A stretch of DNA of 39,220 nucleotides from an uncultured beta proteobacterium (GCA_903832285.1 CAILAY010000135.1:1-39220); one strand, 5' to 3'; shown: positions 8,423 through 17,404, numbered from the stretch's first letter. The notes: generated from the letters alone by a model not told the origin. Numbers and translations: made by a program.

Positions 8423-10111
8423 TCAATCAAGAACGCCCGACCGTGGCGCTTGGATTGATCCGGTGCAGTACTCGATCCGTGCCACATGTGCCATCAGCGA
8501 GCGCTTGGCCACCGGCCACATCCGCGGCGGCACGTCGTCGTAGGCCAAACCCAACCAATCGTCCAGCGTGCCCTCGGGATGCGACTCCATGGCGTGCAGA
8601 ACTCTGGCTTCGCGCTGCAGCCGGTGGGTCCTGAGGCGCGAAATGGCGCCCATCGCCTCGCCGTCAAATCCACCGATGACGTGACCATGGGCGGGCAGGA
8701 TAAATCCGATTTCGTGCTCCGTGCAGGCAGCGCTCAGACGGTCCAGCGACTCCAGATAATCCGTCATGTCGCCATCCGGCGGGTCGATCACGCTGGTGCT
8801 GCCGCTGAGAATATGGTCGCCGCTGAACAGCAGCCCGTCTTCCAGCAACATCAGGCAAACGTGGTTGGCGGCGTGGCCTGGCGTGTGGATGACTTGAAGG
8901 GTGTGCATCGAATTGTCATCGGTGTGGGCTGCTTCCAGGATGATGCGTTCTCCATGGCTGAGCGTTCTATCAGGCGTGAACGCGCTGTGGCTTCGGGCCG
9001 TAGGCGCCGAGGGTAAACCCAGGATGGCCGGCTTGGGGTGACACAGTGCCTGCAAGGGCGCAGCGCCCGGGGAGTGATCCGGGTGCGAGTGTGTGCACAC
9101 AATCATGCGGATGTCGCCACCGGCAGCACGCCACAATTTTCCGAGATGCTCGGGGTCTGCGGGGCCTGGATCTATCACGACATAGCCGGTGGCAGGATCA
9201 CCCACCACGTAGCTGTTGGTACCCGGACCGGTCATGACGCCGGGGTTTGGCGCGGTGAGGCGCAACAGGTTCTTCAGAAGGGGAACGGGCTGCTCACTTT
9301 GCCAGTCCAGCGTATGCAGGATCTGCCCGTCCGGACACACCATCGCCAGTTCGCCATAGGGGAGTTCGTGCTCCATGTAGCGGGCTTCACGGCCGGCCAG
9401 AAGACCGGCGCGTGGACAACTTGTCCACAATGGCTGCTCGGTGGCAGCGCAGGCCTGCAGAACCTTTTCCACGGTCGCATAGTCGAGCAATCGCTGCAGC
9501 GTGCGAATGGTGGGGAAGATGATGAAGAACGCGCCTTCCCTGTGGCGTGCCAGCGCGTCTGCTGGTCGGATCCACACTGGCTCAAACTGCTCTGACTCGT
9601 CTGCCACCGGCACTTGCCCTTGCGGCATGCGCGCCACGAGAAAGGGAACGTCAAAGCGGCGGGGCAGGTCGCGATCGGTGATCCAGTGTGCCAGCACGAA
9701 CACCTCGTCGGCTGCCATCACCAGACCCCGTGCCGCGCACTGCGCCGCAAGGGGTGCACCGCGGTTCAGGGCGGCGATGTCCTGGTCGTCGGCGTGGGTG
9801 CCGTCGGTGCGCCGCGCCAGCAAAATGCCCAGTTCTTCAAAGCACTCGCGAATGGCCGCAATTGCCTGCGTCAGGTGCAAGTCGCTCTGCAAGTTGCGTC
9901 GCTTTGCCAGAGTGTGGCTGGCGGCGTCGGACGCGTCCACAGCGCCACCGGGAAACACATACGCGCCCGGTGCAAAGCTGGCGTTCAAGGAGCGACGTGT
10001 CATCAGCACTTCGATGCCAGCGGGGGAGTCGCGTAACAGCAGCACTGTGGCGGCAGGCCGAGCACTGGCAGGTTCGCGCTGGGCATGCAGAAATTGGGTT
10101 GGTCTGACCAT
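8423..10111 (-). CDS. Nudix hydrolase fused to metallo-beta-lactamase-fold hydrolase
   Basis: A 562-residue two-domain protein. Residues about 15-260 form a Nudix domain of the NUDT19/RNAse-like type: VFPGGAVDASD and, after an insertion, AIAAIRECFEELGILLARR, matching the REUxEExGU core. From about residue 295 the protein is a glyoxalase-II/LACTB2-like metallo-beta-lactamase domain: GPGTNSYVVG, the metal motif CTHSHPDHSPGAAP (HxHxDH), HTPGHAANHVC, FSGDHILSG, and a C-terminal winged segment. The fusion suggests sequential hydrolysis of a nucleotide-linked or CoA-linked compound, but the substrate is unknown. I chose ATG 10111 (MVRPTQFLHAQ) because the upstream extension has no family-like sequence. 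It is divergent from the permease gene. A link to purine breakdown is possible but unproven. Confidence 0.8.
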   Translation of the reverse strand: MVRPTQFLHAQREPASARPAATVLLLRDSPAGIEVLMTRRSLNASFAPGAYVFPGGAVDASDAASHTLAKRRNLQSDLHLTQAIAAIRECFEELGILLARRTDGTHADDQDIAALNRGAPLAAQCAARGLVMAADEVFVLAHWITDRDLPRRFDVPFLVARMPQGQVPVADESEQFEPVWIRPADALARHREGAFFIIFPTIRTLQRLLDYATVEKVLQACAATEQPLWTSCPRAGLLAGREARYMEHELPYGELAMVCPDGQILHTLDWQSEQPVPLLKNLLRLTAPNPGVMTGPGTNSYVVGDPATGYVVIDPGPADPEHLGKLWRAAGGDIRMIVCTHSHPDHSPGAAPLQALCHPKPAILGLPSAPTARSHSAFTPDRTLSHGERIILEAAHTDDNSMHTLQVIHTPGHAANHVCLMLLEDGLLFSGDHILSGSTSVIDPPDGDMTDYLESLDRLSAACTEHEIGFILPAHGHVIGGFDGEAMGAISRLRTHRLQREARVLHAMESHPEGTLDDWLGLAYDDVPPRMWPVAKRSLMAHVARIEYCTGSIQAPRSGVLD

Positions 10112-10221
10112 GGAATGAATTCTTCGTCGGCTAGGACTTCGCGGTTTCATCAATAGTGGCACGATGCTCGGGCGTCTACGAGATCTATATAGCGGGTTTT
10201 CACCTACCAAAAGGCGGATCC

Positions 10222-10237
10222 AAAGTGTATACAGTTT
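10222..10237. promoter_or_regulatory. GntR-type operator palindrome, copy 1 (permease promoter)
   Basis: AAAGTGTATACAGTTT, one mismatch from the perfect palindrome AAAGTGTATACACTTT found at 13219-13236 and 24273-24288. It lies 108 bases before the permease ATG. The core TGTATACA fits the general form of FadR-type GntR operators. The gntR gene of this island carries a perfect copy just upstream of its own start, so it is the probable binder (inference). The surrounding 10112-10344 gap holds no other feature I can name. Confidence 0.68.
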
Positions 10238-10344
10238 GAGCGGCAATAGTGACCATCGTCCTGATTGATAGTTTTTTCCTGATATCACTATTCGGCCACT
10301 GTGACTTGGCTCATACCGTCCCACACCCGTTTTGGAGAAGTTTC

Positions 10345-11865
10345 ATGACACACGCAGTTCACCCGGTTGACGAACGATTGCCCGCGGGCAAGTTGGCAGC
10401 GCTTGGTCTGCAACACGTTCTGGTTATGTATGCTGGTGCCATTGCGGTTCCGTTGATCGTGGGGCGCGCGCTCAAACTGAGCCCGGAACAGGTGGCAGCG
10501 TTGATTTCAGCCGACTTGTTTTGTTGCGGTATTGTTACTTTGATCCAGTCTCTGGGTGCCACACAGTGGTTCGGAATCAAGTTGCCAGTGATGATGGGCG
10601 TCACCTTTGCATCTGTGACGCCCATGGTGGCCATGGCCGGCAATACACCTGGAATGGCGGGCGCGCAACTTATCTTCGGCGCCATCATCGGGGCGGGGCT
10701 GATTTCCATCGTCATGGCGCCTCTTGTCAGTCGCATGTTGCGTTACTTTCCACCCGTCGTCACCGGAACCATTATTCTCGTGATCGGCATCAGTCTGATG
10801 CGCATCGGGATCAATTGGATCTTCGGCAATCCTTTCGGCCCTACGGCTCCGAGCATTGTCAATCCCGATCACGCGCGATGGTTGGCAGAGGTGGGTTCCA
10901 TGGCGAACGCTGCTGTGACACCTGCCGCTGGCGCGAGCGCGCCGCTGGCAAGCGTGGTGTCAGCCGTGCCCAAAGGCCTGTCGATTGTGGGATCTGTTCC
11001 AAACCCCGCCTACGCGCCGCTGGGTGGCATCGGCGTGGCTGCCATTGTGATGGTGGCTATTCTCCTCATCGCAAAATTCGCCAAAGGCTTTGTGAGCAAC
11101 ATATCCGTGCTGCTGGGTATCGTCGTGGGCGGTATCGTGGGTACGGCAACGGGCATGATGAACTTTGACAAAGTTGCAAAGGCCCATTGGTTCGACCTGG
11201 TCATGCCGTTCCAGTTTGGCATGCCGACATTTGATCCCATCCTGGTCGTGACGATGACGCTGGTCATGTTTGTTGTCATGATTGAATCAACCGGCATGTT
11301 CCTGGCTCTGGGTGAGATGACGGACCGCCCGATTGACCAGCCGGCACTTGCAAGAGGCCTTCGCACGGATGGCCTTGGAACACTGATCGGTGGTATTTTC
11401 AATACCTTCCCCTATACCAGCTTCTCCCAAAACGTCGGGCTGGTGGGTGTGACGGGTGTAAAAAGCCGTTTCGTTTGTGTTGCTGGCGGTATTATTTTGA
11501 TCGTGTTGGGCCTCTTGCCCAAGATGGCCGCACTGGTCGAGTCACTGCCAACGGTTGTGCTCGGCGGGGCCGGCTTGGTCATGTTCGGTATGGTTGCCGC
11601 CACCGGCATACGCATCCTGGGCAATGTGGACTTCAAGTCCAACCGGCACAATCTGTTTGTCGTGGCGATAACCATCGGTATGGGCATGATTCCGCTGGTA
11701 GCGCCGAACTTCAAACAGTGGTTGCCCGGCGCTATCCACCCCCTGATCGAATCCGGCATTCTGCTTGCGTCTGTGAGTGCCGTTCTGCTCAACCTCTATT
11801 TCAATGGCGCCAGCAAGGACAATTCGCAGGCGATTGGCGCTGCCAAAGCAGCAGATTCACACTGA
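10345..11865 (+). CDS. NCS2-family purine permease (urate/xanthine type)
   Basis: A 506-residue inner-membrane protein with about 12-14 hydrophobic segments, belonging to the nucleobase-cation symporter-2 family (UacT, XanQ, PucJ/K relatives). The signature region around residues 360-372 reads SFSQNVGLVGVTGVKSR, matching the family motif (Q/N-N-x-G-x4-T). The N-terminus QHVLVMYAGAIAVPLIVG is also typical. Placed between a GntR-type operator and convergent with puuD, it most likely imports urate or xanthine for the pathway encoded around it; exact specificity is not decidable by eye. ATG 10345 is preceded by GGAGAAG at 10334-10340, which settles the start against the longer GTG frame. Confidence 0.9.
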   Translation: MTHAVHPVDERLPAGKLAALGLQHVLVMYAGAIAVPLIVGRALKLSPEQVAALISADLFCCGIVTLIQSLGATQWFGIKLPVMMGVTFASVTPMVAMAGNTPGMAGAQLIFGAIIGAGLISIVMAPLVSRMLRYFPPVVTGTIILVIGISLMRIGINWIFGNPFGPTAPSIVNPDHARWLAEVGSMANAAVTPAAGASAPLASVVSAVPKGLSIVGSVPNPAYAPLGGIGVAAIVMVAILLIAKFAKGFVSNISVLLGIVVGGIVGTATGMMNFDKVAKAHWFDLVMPFQFGMPTFDPILVVTMTLVMFVVMIESTGMFLALGEMTDRPIDQPALARGLRTDGLGTLIGGIFNTFPYTSFSQNVGLVGVTGVKSRFVCVAGGIILIVLGLLPKMAALVESLPTVVLGGAGLVMFGMVAATGIRILGNVDFKSNRHNLFVVAITIGMGMIPLVAPNFKQWLPGAIHPLIESGILLASVSAVLLNLYFNGASKDNSQAIGAAKAADSH

Positions 11866-11876
11866 CCCGGCGCCTG

Positions 11877-13082
11877 TCATTGGGTCTGTGCACCCGACTC
11901 GAACCAGCGCTTGATGATTTGTCGCTCGGCATCGGTTATCCCGGTGGCGTTATTCATGGGCATGATCTTTGTTACCACGGCCTGCTGATAGATGTTTTGT
12001 GCGTTTCTGCCGACGCCCTGTGGCGAATCCAGTCGTACGTTCTTCATTTGCACCAGTTCGCCATGGCAAAGGTAGCAGCGCTGCGCCAGGATCGGTTGCA
12101 GTGCCTGGTAGCTAATCGGGGTTGGGGAGCCTTCCATGCTGGCAGCAGTTGATGGCGCCGGTCTGAGCCAGACGATGACCACGACAATGGCCAGCGCCCC
12201 CACCAGCGCGTATAACTGCGGGTTGGCGTTGCGGCCCAATTTGTAGCCGTGGCGCATGACAAAAAATTGGCGAATCGCGGCACCTGCAAACATCATCAGA
12301 ATCAATATCAACCAATTTTGCGGATGGCTATAGGTGAAGCTGTAATGACCACTCAGCATGGCAAACAGCACCGGCAGGGTAAAGTAAGTGTTATGTACGC
12401 TGCGCTGCTTGCCTCGCTTGCCGTAAATCGGGTCCACCGGATCTCCCGCCTTGATTGCCGCCACCACTTTTTTCTGACCCGGAATGATCCAGAAAAACAC
12501 GTTGGCGCTCATGCTGGTCGCCATCATGGCGCCGACCAGCAAGAATGCGGCTCGACCCGCAAACCAGCGGCATGAAAGCCACGATGCCAGGCACACCAGT
12601 GCAAGGACCAGCACACCGACGATGGCATCGCCGTTCTTGCGTTGAGCAAAATACCGGCAGATGAAGTCATACAAAAGCCAGAAGACAGCCAGGAACGACA
12701 AGGCGACAGCAATGGCCATGACTGGAGCCCAGTCCATGCGCGATTTATCAATCAAATAGGTGCTGGCGCTCCAGAGGTAGGACACGGTGAACAGCGAAAA
12801 GCCTGACAACCATGTGCTGTAGCTCTCCCAATAGAACCAATGGAGGTGCGCGGGTAGTTTGGGTGGAGCCACGTTGAATTTGACCGGGTGGTAAAAACCG
12901 CCGCCATGGACGGCCCACAGCTCGCCACTGACGCCCTGTGACTTCAGGACCTCGTCTTCCGGTGGGGTGAGGCTGCTGTCAAGAAACACAAAGTAGAACG
13001 ACGAACCGATCCAGGCGATGGCCGTGATGACGTGGACCCAACGCAGCAGTAGATTGGCCCAGTCGAGATAGTAGCTTTCCAT
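11877..13082 (-). CDS. puuD: urate hydroxylase PuuD (membrane-bound, cytochrome c-linked)
   Basis: A protein of 401 residues. Residues about 1-320 form the multi-helix urate oxidase N-terminal membrane domain (LLRWVHVITAIAWIGSSFYF, WFYWESYSTWLSGF, SVHNTYFTLPVLFAMLSGHY). The C-terminal about 90 residues form a cytochrome c domain with the heme site CYLCHG and a likely Met ligand in KIMPMNNATG. In the characterised Agrobacterium protein this design oxidises urate to 5-hydroxyisourate and passes electrons to the respiratory chain instead of making hydrogen peroxide. It is convergent with the permease (11 bases apart). ATG 13082 was chosen over TTG 13100. A perfect GntR-type palindrome lies 137 bases upstream of the start. 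Confidence 0.93.
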   Translation of the reverse strand: MESYYLDWANLLLRWVHVITAIAWIGSSFYFVFLDSSLTPPEDEVLKSQGVSGELWAVHGGGFYHPVKFNVAPPKLPAHLHWFYWESYSTWLSGFSLFTVSYLWSASTYLIDKSRMDWAPVMAIAVALSFLAVFWLLYDFICRYFAQRKNGDAIVGVLVLALVCLASWLSCRWFAGRAAFLLVGAMMATSMSANVFFWIIPGQKKVVAAIKAGDPVDPIYGKRGKQRSVHNTYFTLPVLFAMLSGHYSFTYSHPQNWLILILMMFAGAAIRQFFVMRHGYKLGRNANPQLYALVGALAIVVVIVWLRPAPSTAASMEGSPTPISYQALQPILAQRCYLCHGELVQMKNVRLDSPQGVGRNAQNIYQQAVVTKIMPMNNATGITDAERQIIKRWFESGAQTQ

Positions 13083-13218
13083 AAGTCTCAACCCTTTCAA
13101 TCCGAACGAGGCGAGTCGGATTCAGTCAGGCTGCTCACCACCGCGGGCACTGTGAGCAGAATACGGGTCGCGAACAAAGGCTTCTGAAATTGGCCTGGCT
13201 CCGCTGCGACTTGGACGC

Positions 13219-13236
13219 CAAAGTGTATACACTTTG
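13219..13236. promoter_or_regulatory. GntR-type operator palindrome, copy 2 (puuD promoter)
   Basis: CAAAGTGTATACACTTTG, a perfect 18-base palindrome in the divergent space between puuD and the tsx-like gene. It shares its core with copies near the permease and between gntR and uraH. The intergenic region 13083-13629 is long (547 bases) and also holds a second, unrelated palindrome (13387-13404) and a short ORF (13425-13592). Confidence 0.78.
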
Positions 13237-13386
13237 AAAGTGCAGCACAGCCGATTTTTCAGACAAAAATTAAGTAATTACCCTGAGAAGGCGTGGGTGC
13301 CGGTGCAAGGTTTTGTCGGTTGGATGTGAAATGGAAGCACTAGCTAGGTGTGAAAAAATCACCTGCATCGCTTGGGCATCTACTCT

Positions 13387-13404
13387 CATACGCTCCAGCG
13401 TATG
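13387..13404. promoter_or_regulatory. LysR-type operator palindrome, copy upstream of tsx-like gene
   Basis: CATACGCTCCAGCGTATG: two perfect 8-base arms around a 2-base spacer, with the ATAC...GTAT form typical of LysR-family sites. A near-identical site occurs at 30419-30436 between lysR and xdhA. In both places an ATG followed by codons for MRDH...FDK starts exactly 20 bases beyond the palindrome, so the two segments are probably related by duplication. Confidence 0.68.
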
Positions 13405-13424
13405 GACAAAATATCCGTTCCGGT

Positions 13425-13592
13425 ATGCGAGACCACCCACTCTTTGACAAGAATATCAACGGCGCTGATGGTATGTCGCCAGCACCCGCAAATACATGTC
13501 GAAATCTATTGAAGCGCTATTTGCACTCTCTGTTATCGGAATCGAAGTCGACCCAATTCGACCCGCTGGTCATGGAACAGCGGGTTGGGTAG
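13425..13592 (+). pseudogene. short ORF beginning like the island's LysR protein (remnant or leader peptide)
   Basis: Fifty-five codons starting MRDHPLFDKNIN, close to the first residues of the LysR regulator at 29469-30398 (MRDHAIFDKIDLH). A later stretch LLKRYLHSLLSESKS weakly resembles LIRVLHTVLTERS of the same protein, with an unrelated insertion between. The palindrome 20 bases upstream is also shared. The best reading is the broken 5' end of a duplicated lysR gene. A regulatory leader peptide for the tsx-like gene 37 bases downstream cannot be excluded. No ribosome binding site is evident. Confidence 0.45.
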
Positions 13593-13629
13593 GTGCACCA
13601 ATGTCCTCAACCCTTACTGTGGATTAACC

Positions 13630-14490
13630 ATGAAAAAACAAGTTGTAAAAAGTGTCGCAGTGTTCTCTTCCCTTCTTGCCTGTGGCATCGCGGTGCACGC
13701 AGCAGAATGGAGTGATACCTCCATCAGCTATCGTTACGGAACTCAGTTTGCCGAGCCCTTCAACAGCAACGCGATCAGCAAGGACATTCTCGGACTGACG
13801 CACGTTAGTGGCTACAAGTATGGCTCGAACTTCTTTAACGTTGATTTGCTGCTCTCCGACAAAAAAGATCCTGCGAGCGCGGGGTCAACCAACGGGGCGC
13901 AGGAGGCCTATGTGGTTTATCGCCACACCCTCGATCTGGGCAAGGTTACGGGGTCGCCATTCAAGTTCGGCCCGGTGCGTGGTGTCGGAATCGACGCCGG
14001 ATTTGATTTCAACGTCAAGACCGATGCTGGTTACAACTCAAAGAAACGCATGGTAGTGGCGGGGCCCAGCCTCATGATGGATGTGCCCGGCTTCCTGAAT
14101 GTGAGCCTGCTTGAACTGTGGGAAAGCAATGCACCCTACAGCACTTTCAGCAGTACTTCCACACCCCGTTATAGCTACAAGCCCCACATGATGCTGAACC
14201 TGGCATGGGGAATTCCATTGGGCTCGCTGCCCTTGTCTTTTGAAGGCTTCGCCAACTTCATCGCCGCCAAAGGCAAGAATGAATTTGGCGGATCGACGGC
14301 GGCCGAGACCAACATCGACATGCAGGTCATGTACGACATGAGTGGCGCTGTCGGTGCGGGAAAGAATTCGTTCAAACTGGGCCTTGAGTACCAGTACTGG
14401 AAGAACAAGTTTGGCAATGACGCGTCCGGTCCTGCGGGTAAAGGTGCCTTCGCCAAGACGCCGATGATCCGCGCTGAATACCACTTTTAA
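13630..14490 (+). CDS. Tsx-like outer-membrane channel protein
   Basis: A 286-residue protein with a signal peptide (MKKQVVKSVAVFSSLLACG ending at VHAAEWSD) and alternating beta-strand sequence throughout. It ends in the outer-membrane insertion signature with a terminal Phe (IRAEYHF). Motifs such as SISYRYGTQFAEPF and the closing strand pattern resemble the nucleoside-specific channel (Tsx) superfamily. In this context it probably lets purines, nucleosides or urate pass the outer membrane ahead of the NCS2 permease or the ABC transporter; the ligand is inferred. Two palindromes lie upstream (13219 and 13387), so it may respond to both regulators. The ATG at 13630 follows an A-rich stretch rather than a strong Shine-Dalgarno. 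Confidence 0.8.
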   Translation: MKKQVVKSVAVFSSLLACGIAVHAAEWSDTSISYRYGTQFAEPFNSNAISKDILGLTHVSGYKYGSNFFNVDLLLSDKKDPASAGSTNGAQEAYVVYRHTLDLGKVTGSPFKFGPVRGVGIDAGFDFNVKTDAGYNSKKRMVVAGPSLMMDVPGFLNVSLLELWESNAPYSTFSSTSTPRYSYKPHMMLNLAWGIPLGSLPLSFEGFANFIAAKGKNEFGGSTAAETNIDMQVMYDMSGAVGAGKNSFKLGLEYQYWKNKFGNDASGPAGKGAFAKTPMIRAEYHF

Positions 14491-14496
14491 GCCAGT

Positions 14497-14532
14497 GAGG
14501 CAATGCGCGGCCACGTGCCCGCGCATTGCCTC
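14497..14532. terminator. strong hairpin after the tsx-like gene (probable bidirectional terminator)
   Basis: A perfect 14-base stem (GAGGCAATGCGCGG with its complement) and an 8-base loop begin six bases after the tsx-like stop codon. There is no T-run, so it is not a textbook intrinsic terminator. The position between convergent genes (lysR ends at 14590) supports a transcript-end role. Confidence 0.6.
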
Positions 14533-14589
14533 TCAAACCAGGGAGTCGAGCGATCCCGGGGGGGGCTGCAGACCAAGCGGGTCAGAGCC

Positions 14590-15492
14590 TCATCCGCCCC
14601 ACCAGCGCTCTTGAAAACGTCCTTGCATGAAAGCGATCAAGGCCTGCACCTTCCCTGGAACAAACCGTGGCGATGGAAATACCGCGTGGATTTCTTGCTC
14701 CGGAAGAGCGTAGGTCTTGAGAATTTCAACCACATGACCCGTCGCTACGGAATCTGCAGAGACATAGCAAGGCAGCGCGGCAATTCCCAGATGCGACCGA
14801 ACGGCAGCGAGCACCGCCGATAGGTTGTTGGATCGAAAAGGGCCGCTGACGGGAACGGTGACTGCCACACCTTTGGGTGATTGCAGGCGCCAAATATCGT
14901 CGCCCTGCACGCTACTGTAGATCAGCGCCTGATGAGCACTCAAATCCGCCGGGCGTCTCGGTGTGCCGTGGCTGGCGAGGTACTGTGGCGAGGCCACCAG
15001 CACCCAGGGATTCATCCCGAGAAAGCGTGACCCAAGCGAGGAGTCTGCCAACTTGCCCATCCGGATAGCCACATCGATACCCATGGCCACCAAATCAGAG
15101 TAGCGGTCTTCAAAGAATAGATCCACCTGAACTTCGGGGTGCAAGCTCATGAACTCGAGTGCCAGCGGCACCACGATGCGTCTTCCAAAGGCGACAGAAG
15201 TCCCAATGCGTAACACGCCCTGGGCCTGACCCTGCCGTGTGCGCACCGCATTATCGGCCTCTGCCACGTCGTGAACGATGAGCTTGCACCTCTCGTAATA
15301 CAGAGAGCCGGACTCGGTTACGCTCACGCCGCGCGTGTTTCGATGGAGCAAGCGTACCTTTAGACGGGCCTCGATGGCGGCGATCTGTTTCGTGACGGTG
15401 GGCTGTGTGGTCATGAACTCCTTGGCGGCTTTTGAAAAGCTGCCGGTTTCCACGACCCGTACAAACATCTGCATGACTTGCAATCGATCCAT
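14590..15492 (-). CDS. LysR-family regulator, divergent from gcl
   Basis: A 300-residue LysR-type protein. The N-terminal winged helix-turn-helix reads MFVRVVETGSFSKAAKEF and TTQPTVTKQIAAIEARL, followed by the LysR substrate-binding domain (GVLRIGTSVAFGRRIVVPLA). The sequence type is that of the DmlR/CrgA-like group. It is transcribed away from the gcl-hyi-glxR-glycerate kinase operon, so control of that operon is likely. The effector may be a glyoxylate-pathway metabolite or allantoin, but this is inference. A 19-base inverted repeat lies 18 bases before its start. The gene looks intact. Confidence 0.85.
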   Translation of the reverse strand: MDRLQVMQMFVRVVETGSFSKAAKEFMTTQPTVTKQIAAIEARLKVRLLHRNTRGVSVTESGSLYYERCKLIVHDVAEADNAVRTRQGQAQGVLRIGTSVAFGRRIVVPLALEFMSLHPEVQVDLFFEDRYSDLVAMGIDVAIRMGKLADSSLGSRFLGMNPWVLVASPQYLASHGTPRRPADLSAHQALIYSSVQGDDIWRLQSPKGVAVTVPVSGPFRSNNLSAVLAAVRSHLGIAALPCYVSADSVATGHVVEILKTYALPEQEIHAVFPSPRFVPGKVQALIAFMQGRFQERWWGG

Positions 15493-15509
15493 GATGGCAT
15501 CATAGCCAC

Positions 15510-15528
15510 CTATTCCTCCAGGGAATAG
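15510..15528. promoter_or_regulatory. inverted repeat in lysR-gcl divergent promoter
   Basis: CTATTCC-TCCAG-GGAATAG, two perfect 7-base arms around a 5-base spacer. It contains the ATTCC-N5-GGAAT form expected of a LysR-type T-N11-A box. It sits between the two divergent starts, 18 bases from lysR and 88 bases from gcl, so it is a good candidate for the autoregulatory and activation site of this LysR protein. The sequence differs from the palindromes at 13387 and 30419. Confidence 0.65.
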
Positions 15529-15616
15529 ATGTTATGGGTTCCAACTGTCTTCCTCAACGGGATGCAAGTAATTAGAGTTAAGCCATCGAATCAGCAACTT
15601 GGATGGAGCACCAATC

Positions 15617-17404
15617 GTGGCGAAAATGAAAGCAATTGAAGCGGCAGTTTGGGTAATGGAGAAGGAAGGTGTTCGTCAAGCCTTTGGGGTTCCCGGCGCA
15701 GCCATCAATCCGCTCTACGCCGCACTACGAAAACAAGGGAGCATCACGCATATCCTGGCCCGCCATGTCGAAGGCGCTTCCCACATGGCGGAGGGATACA
15801 CGCGTGCGGTCGCAGGCAATATCGGAGTGTGCATCGGTACCTCGGGGCCGGCAGGAACCGACATGATCACGGGCCTGTACTCGGCACAAGCGGACTCCAT
15901 TCCAATCTTGTGCATTACGGGTCAGGCTCCACGCGCCCGCCTGCACAAGGAGGATTTTCAGGCGGTCGACATTGAATCGATCGCGAAACCAGTGACCAAG
16001 TGGTCAGTGATGGTACGTGAACCTGCTCAGGTTCCCCGGGTATTTCAGCAGGCGTTTCACGTCATGCGATCTGGTCGTCCGGGACCGGTGCTGATTGACT
16101 TGCCCTTCGATGTGCAGATGGCTGAGATTGAATTTGATCCCGATACCTACGCTGCGTTGCCGGTATACAAACCGGCGGCAACAAGGGCACAGATCGAGAA
16201 AGCCCTTTCGCTGCTCAATGCTTCAGAGCGGCCATTGATTGTTTCCGGCGGTGGTGTGATCAATGCGGACGCTGCATCGCAGTTGGTGCGGTTTGCCGAA
16301 ATCATGAATATTCCGGTCATTCCAACTCTCATGGGCTGGGGCAGCATTGCTGACGATCACCCGCTGATGGCCGGCATGTGCGGGCTTCAGACAAGCCACC
16401 GCTATGGCAATGCCACGATGCTGGCAGCCGATTTCGTATTGGGCATAGGCAATCGATGGGCGAATCGCCATACCGGCTCGCCAGAAGTCTACTGCAAGGG
16501 ACGAAAATTCATTCACGTGGATATCGAGCCGACACAGATTGGTCGGGTCTTTTCACCCGACTACGGCATCGCATCGGATGCAAAGCTGGCGCTTGATCTA
16601 TTCATTGAGGTCGCGTCTGAATGGTCTGCGCAAGGAAGATTGGCAAATCGCAGTGCCTGGGTGTCAGAGTGCCAGCAGCGCAAGCGAACATTGCTGCGCA
16701 AGACAAACTTCGATGTGGTTCCCATGAAGCCCCAACGGGTGTACCAGTGCATGAACAACGCGTTCGGCCAGGACGTATGCTATGTCAGCACAATTGGCCT
16801 GTCGCAAATCGCTGGCGCGCAATTTCTGCATGTCTACAAACCGCGCCATTGGATCAACTGCGGTCAGGCGGGACCGCTCGGGTGGACGATTCCGGCGGCA
16901 CTGGGTGTCAGGGCAGCGGACCCATCACGCAAAGTAGTTGCGCTGTCGGGTGACTATGACTTCCAGTTCATGATTGAAGAGTTGGCGGTCGGCGCGCAAT
17001 TCAAGCTTCCCTATATCCACGTGGTCGTCAACAACTCCTACCTTGGACTGATTCGCCAGAGCCAGCGGGGATTCGAGATGGACTATTGTGTGCAATTGGG
17101 GTTTGACAACATCAATACTGATGACGATCGGATCGTCCGAGGTTACGGTGTGGATCACGTCAAGGTGGTCGAAGGACTGGGCTGCAAGGCTATCCGTGTG
17201 CATAAGCAGGAAGAAATTGCTCCCGCCATCAAACAGGCCGAAGCCTGGATGGAAGAGTTCCAGGTTCCCGTGGTGATTGAAATCATTCTGGAGCGCGTCA
17301 CCAATATTGCAATGGGAACTGAGATCGACAATGTTGTCGAGTTTGAAGAACTGGCCGCGTCATTCGTGGACGCGCCCACAGCGGTCGCCGCAATGCTCGA
17401 TTGA
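15617..17404 (+). CDS. gcl: glyoxylate carboligase (tartronate-semialdehyde synthase)
   Basis: A 595-residue thiamine-diphosphate enzyme that condenses two glyoxylate molecules into tartronate semialdehyde and CO2. The start [18 protein letters not shown] and [15 protein letters not shown] match Gcl of Escherichia coli closely. [17 protein letters not shown] marks the N-terminal domain; as in Gcl, the usual catalytic Glu of the ThDP family is replaced by a Val or Ala near GVPGAAINP. The C-terminal ThDP/Mg site is [13 protein letters not shown] with [12 protein letters not shown]. The GTG at 15617 has GGAG eight bases upstream and restores the family N-terminus. It is first in the operon gcl-hyi-glxR-glycerate kinase and handles glyoxylate from ureide breakdown. 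Confidence 0.96.
   Translation: MAKMKAIEAAVWVMEKEGVRQAFGVPGAAINPLYAALRKQGSITHILARHVEGASHMAEGYTRAVAGNIGVCIGTSGPAGTDMITGLYSAQADSIPILCITGQAPRARLHKEDFQAVDIESIAKPVTKWSVMVREPAQVPRVFQQAFHVMRSGRPGPVLIDLPFDVQMAEIEFDPDTYAALPVYKPAATRAQIEKALSLLNASERPLIVSGGGVINADAASQLVRFAEIMNIPVIPTLMGWGSIADDHPLMAGMCGLQTSHRYGNATMLAADFVLGIGNRWANRHTGSPEVYCKGRKFIHVDIEPTQIGRVFSPDYGIASDAKLALDLFIEVASEWSAQGRLANRSAWVSECQQRKRTLLRKTNFDVVPMKPQRVYQCMNNAFGQDVCYVSTIGLSQIAGAQFLHVYKPRHWINCGQAGPLGWTIPAALGVRAADPSRKVVALSGDYDFQFMIEELAVGAQFKLPYIHVVVNNSYLGLIRQSQRGFEMDYCVQLGFDNINTDDDRIVRGYGVDHVKVVEGLGCKAIRVHKQEEIAPAIKQAEAWMEEFQVPVVIEIILERVTNIAMGTEIDNVVEFEELAASFVDAPTAVAAMLD

Noticed and set aside
10112..10324. N-terminal extension of the Nudix-MBL protein
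   Set aside because: Basic, non-conserved sequence that crosses the permease operator; ATG 10111 precedes the first family-like residues.
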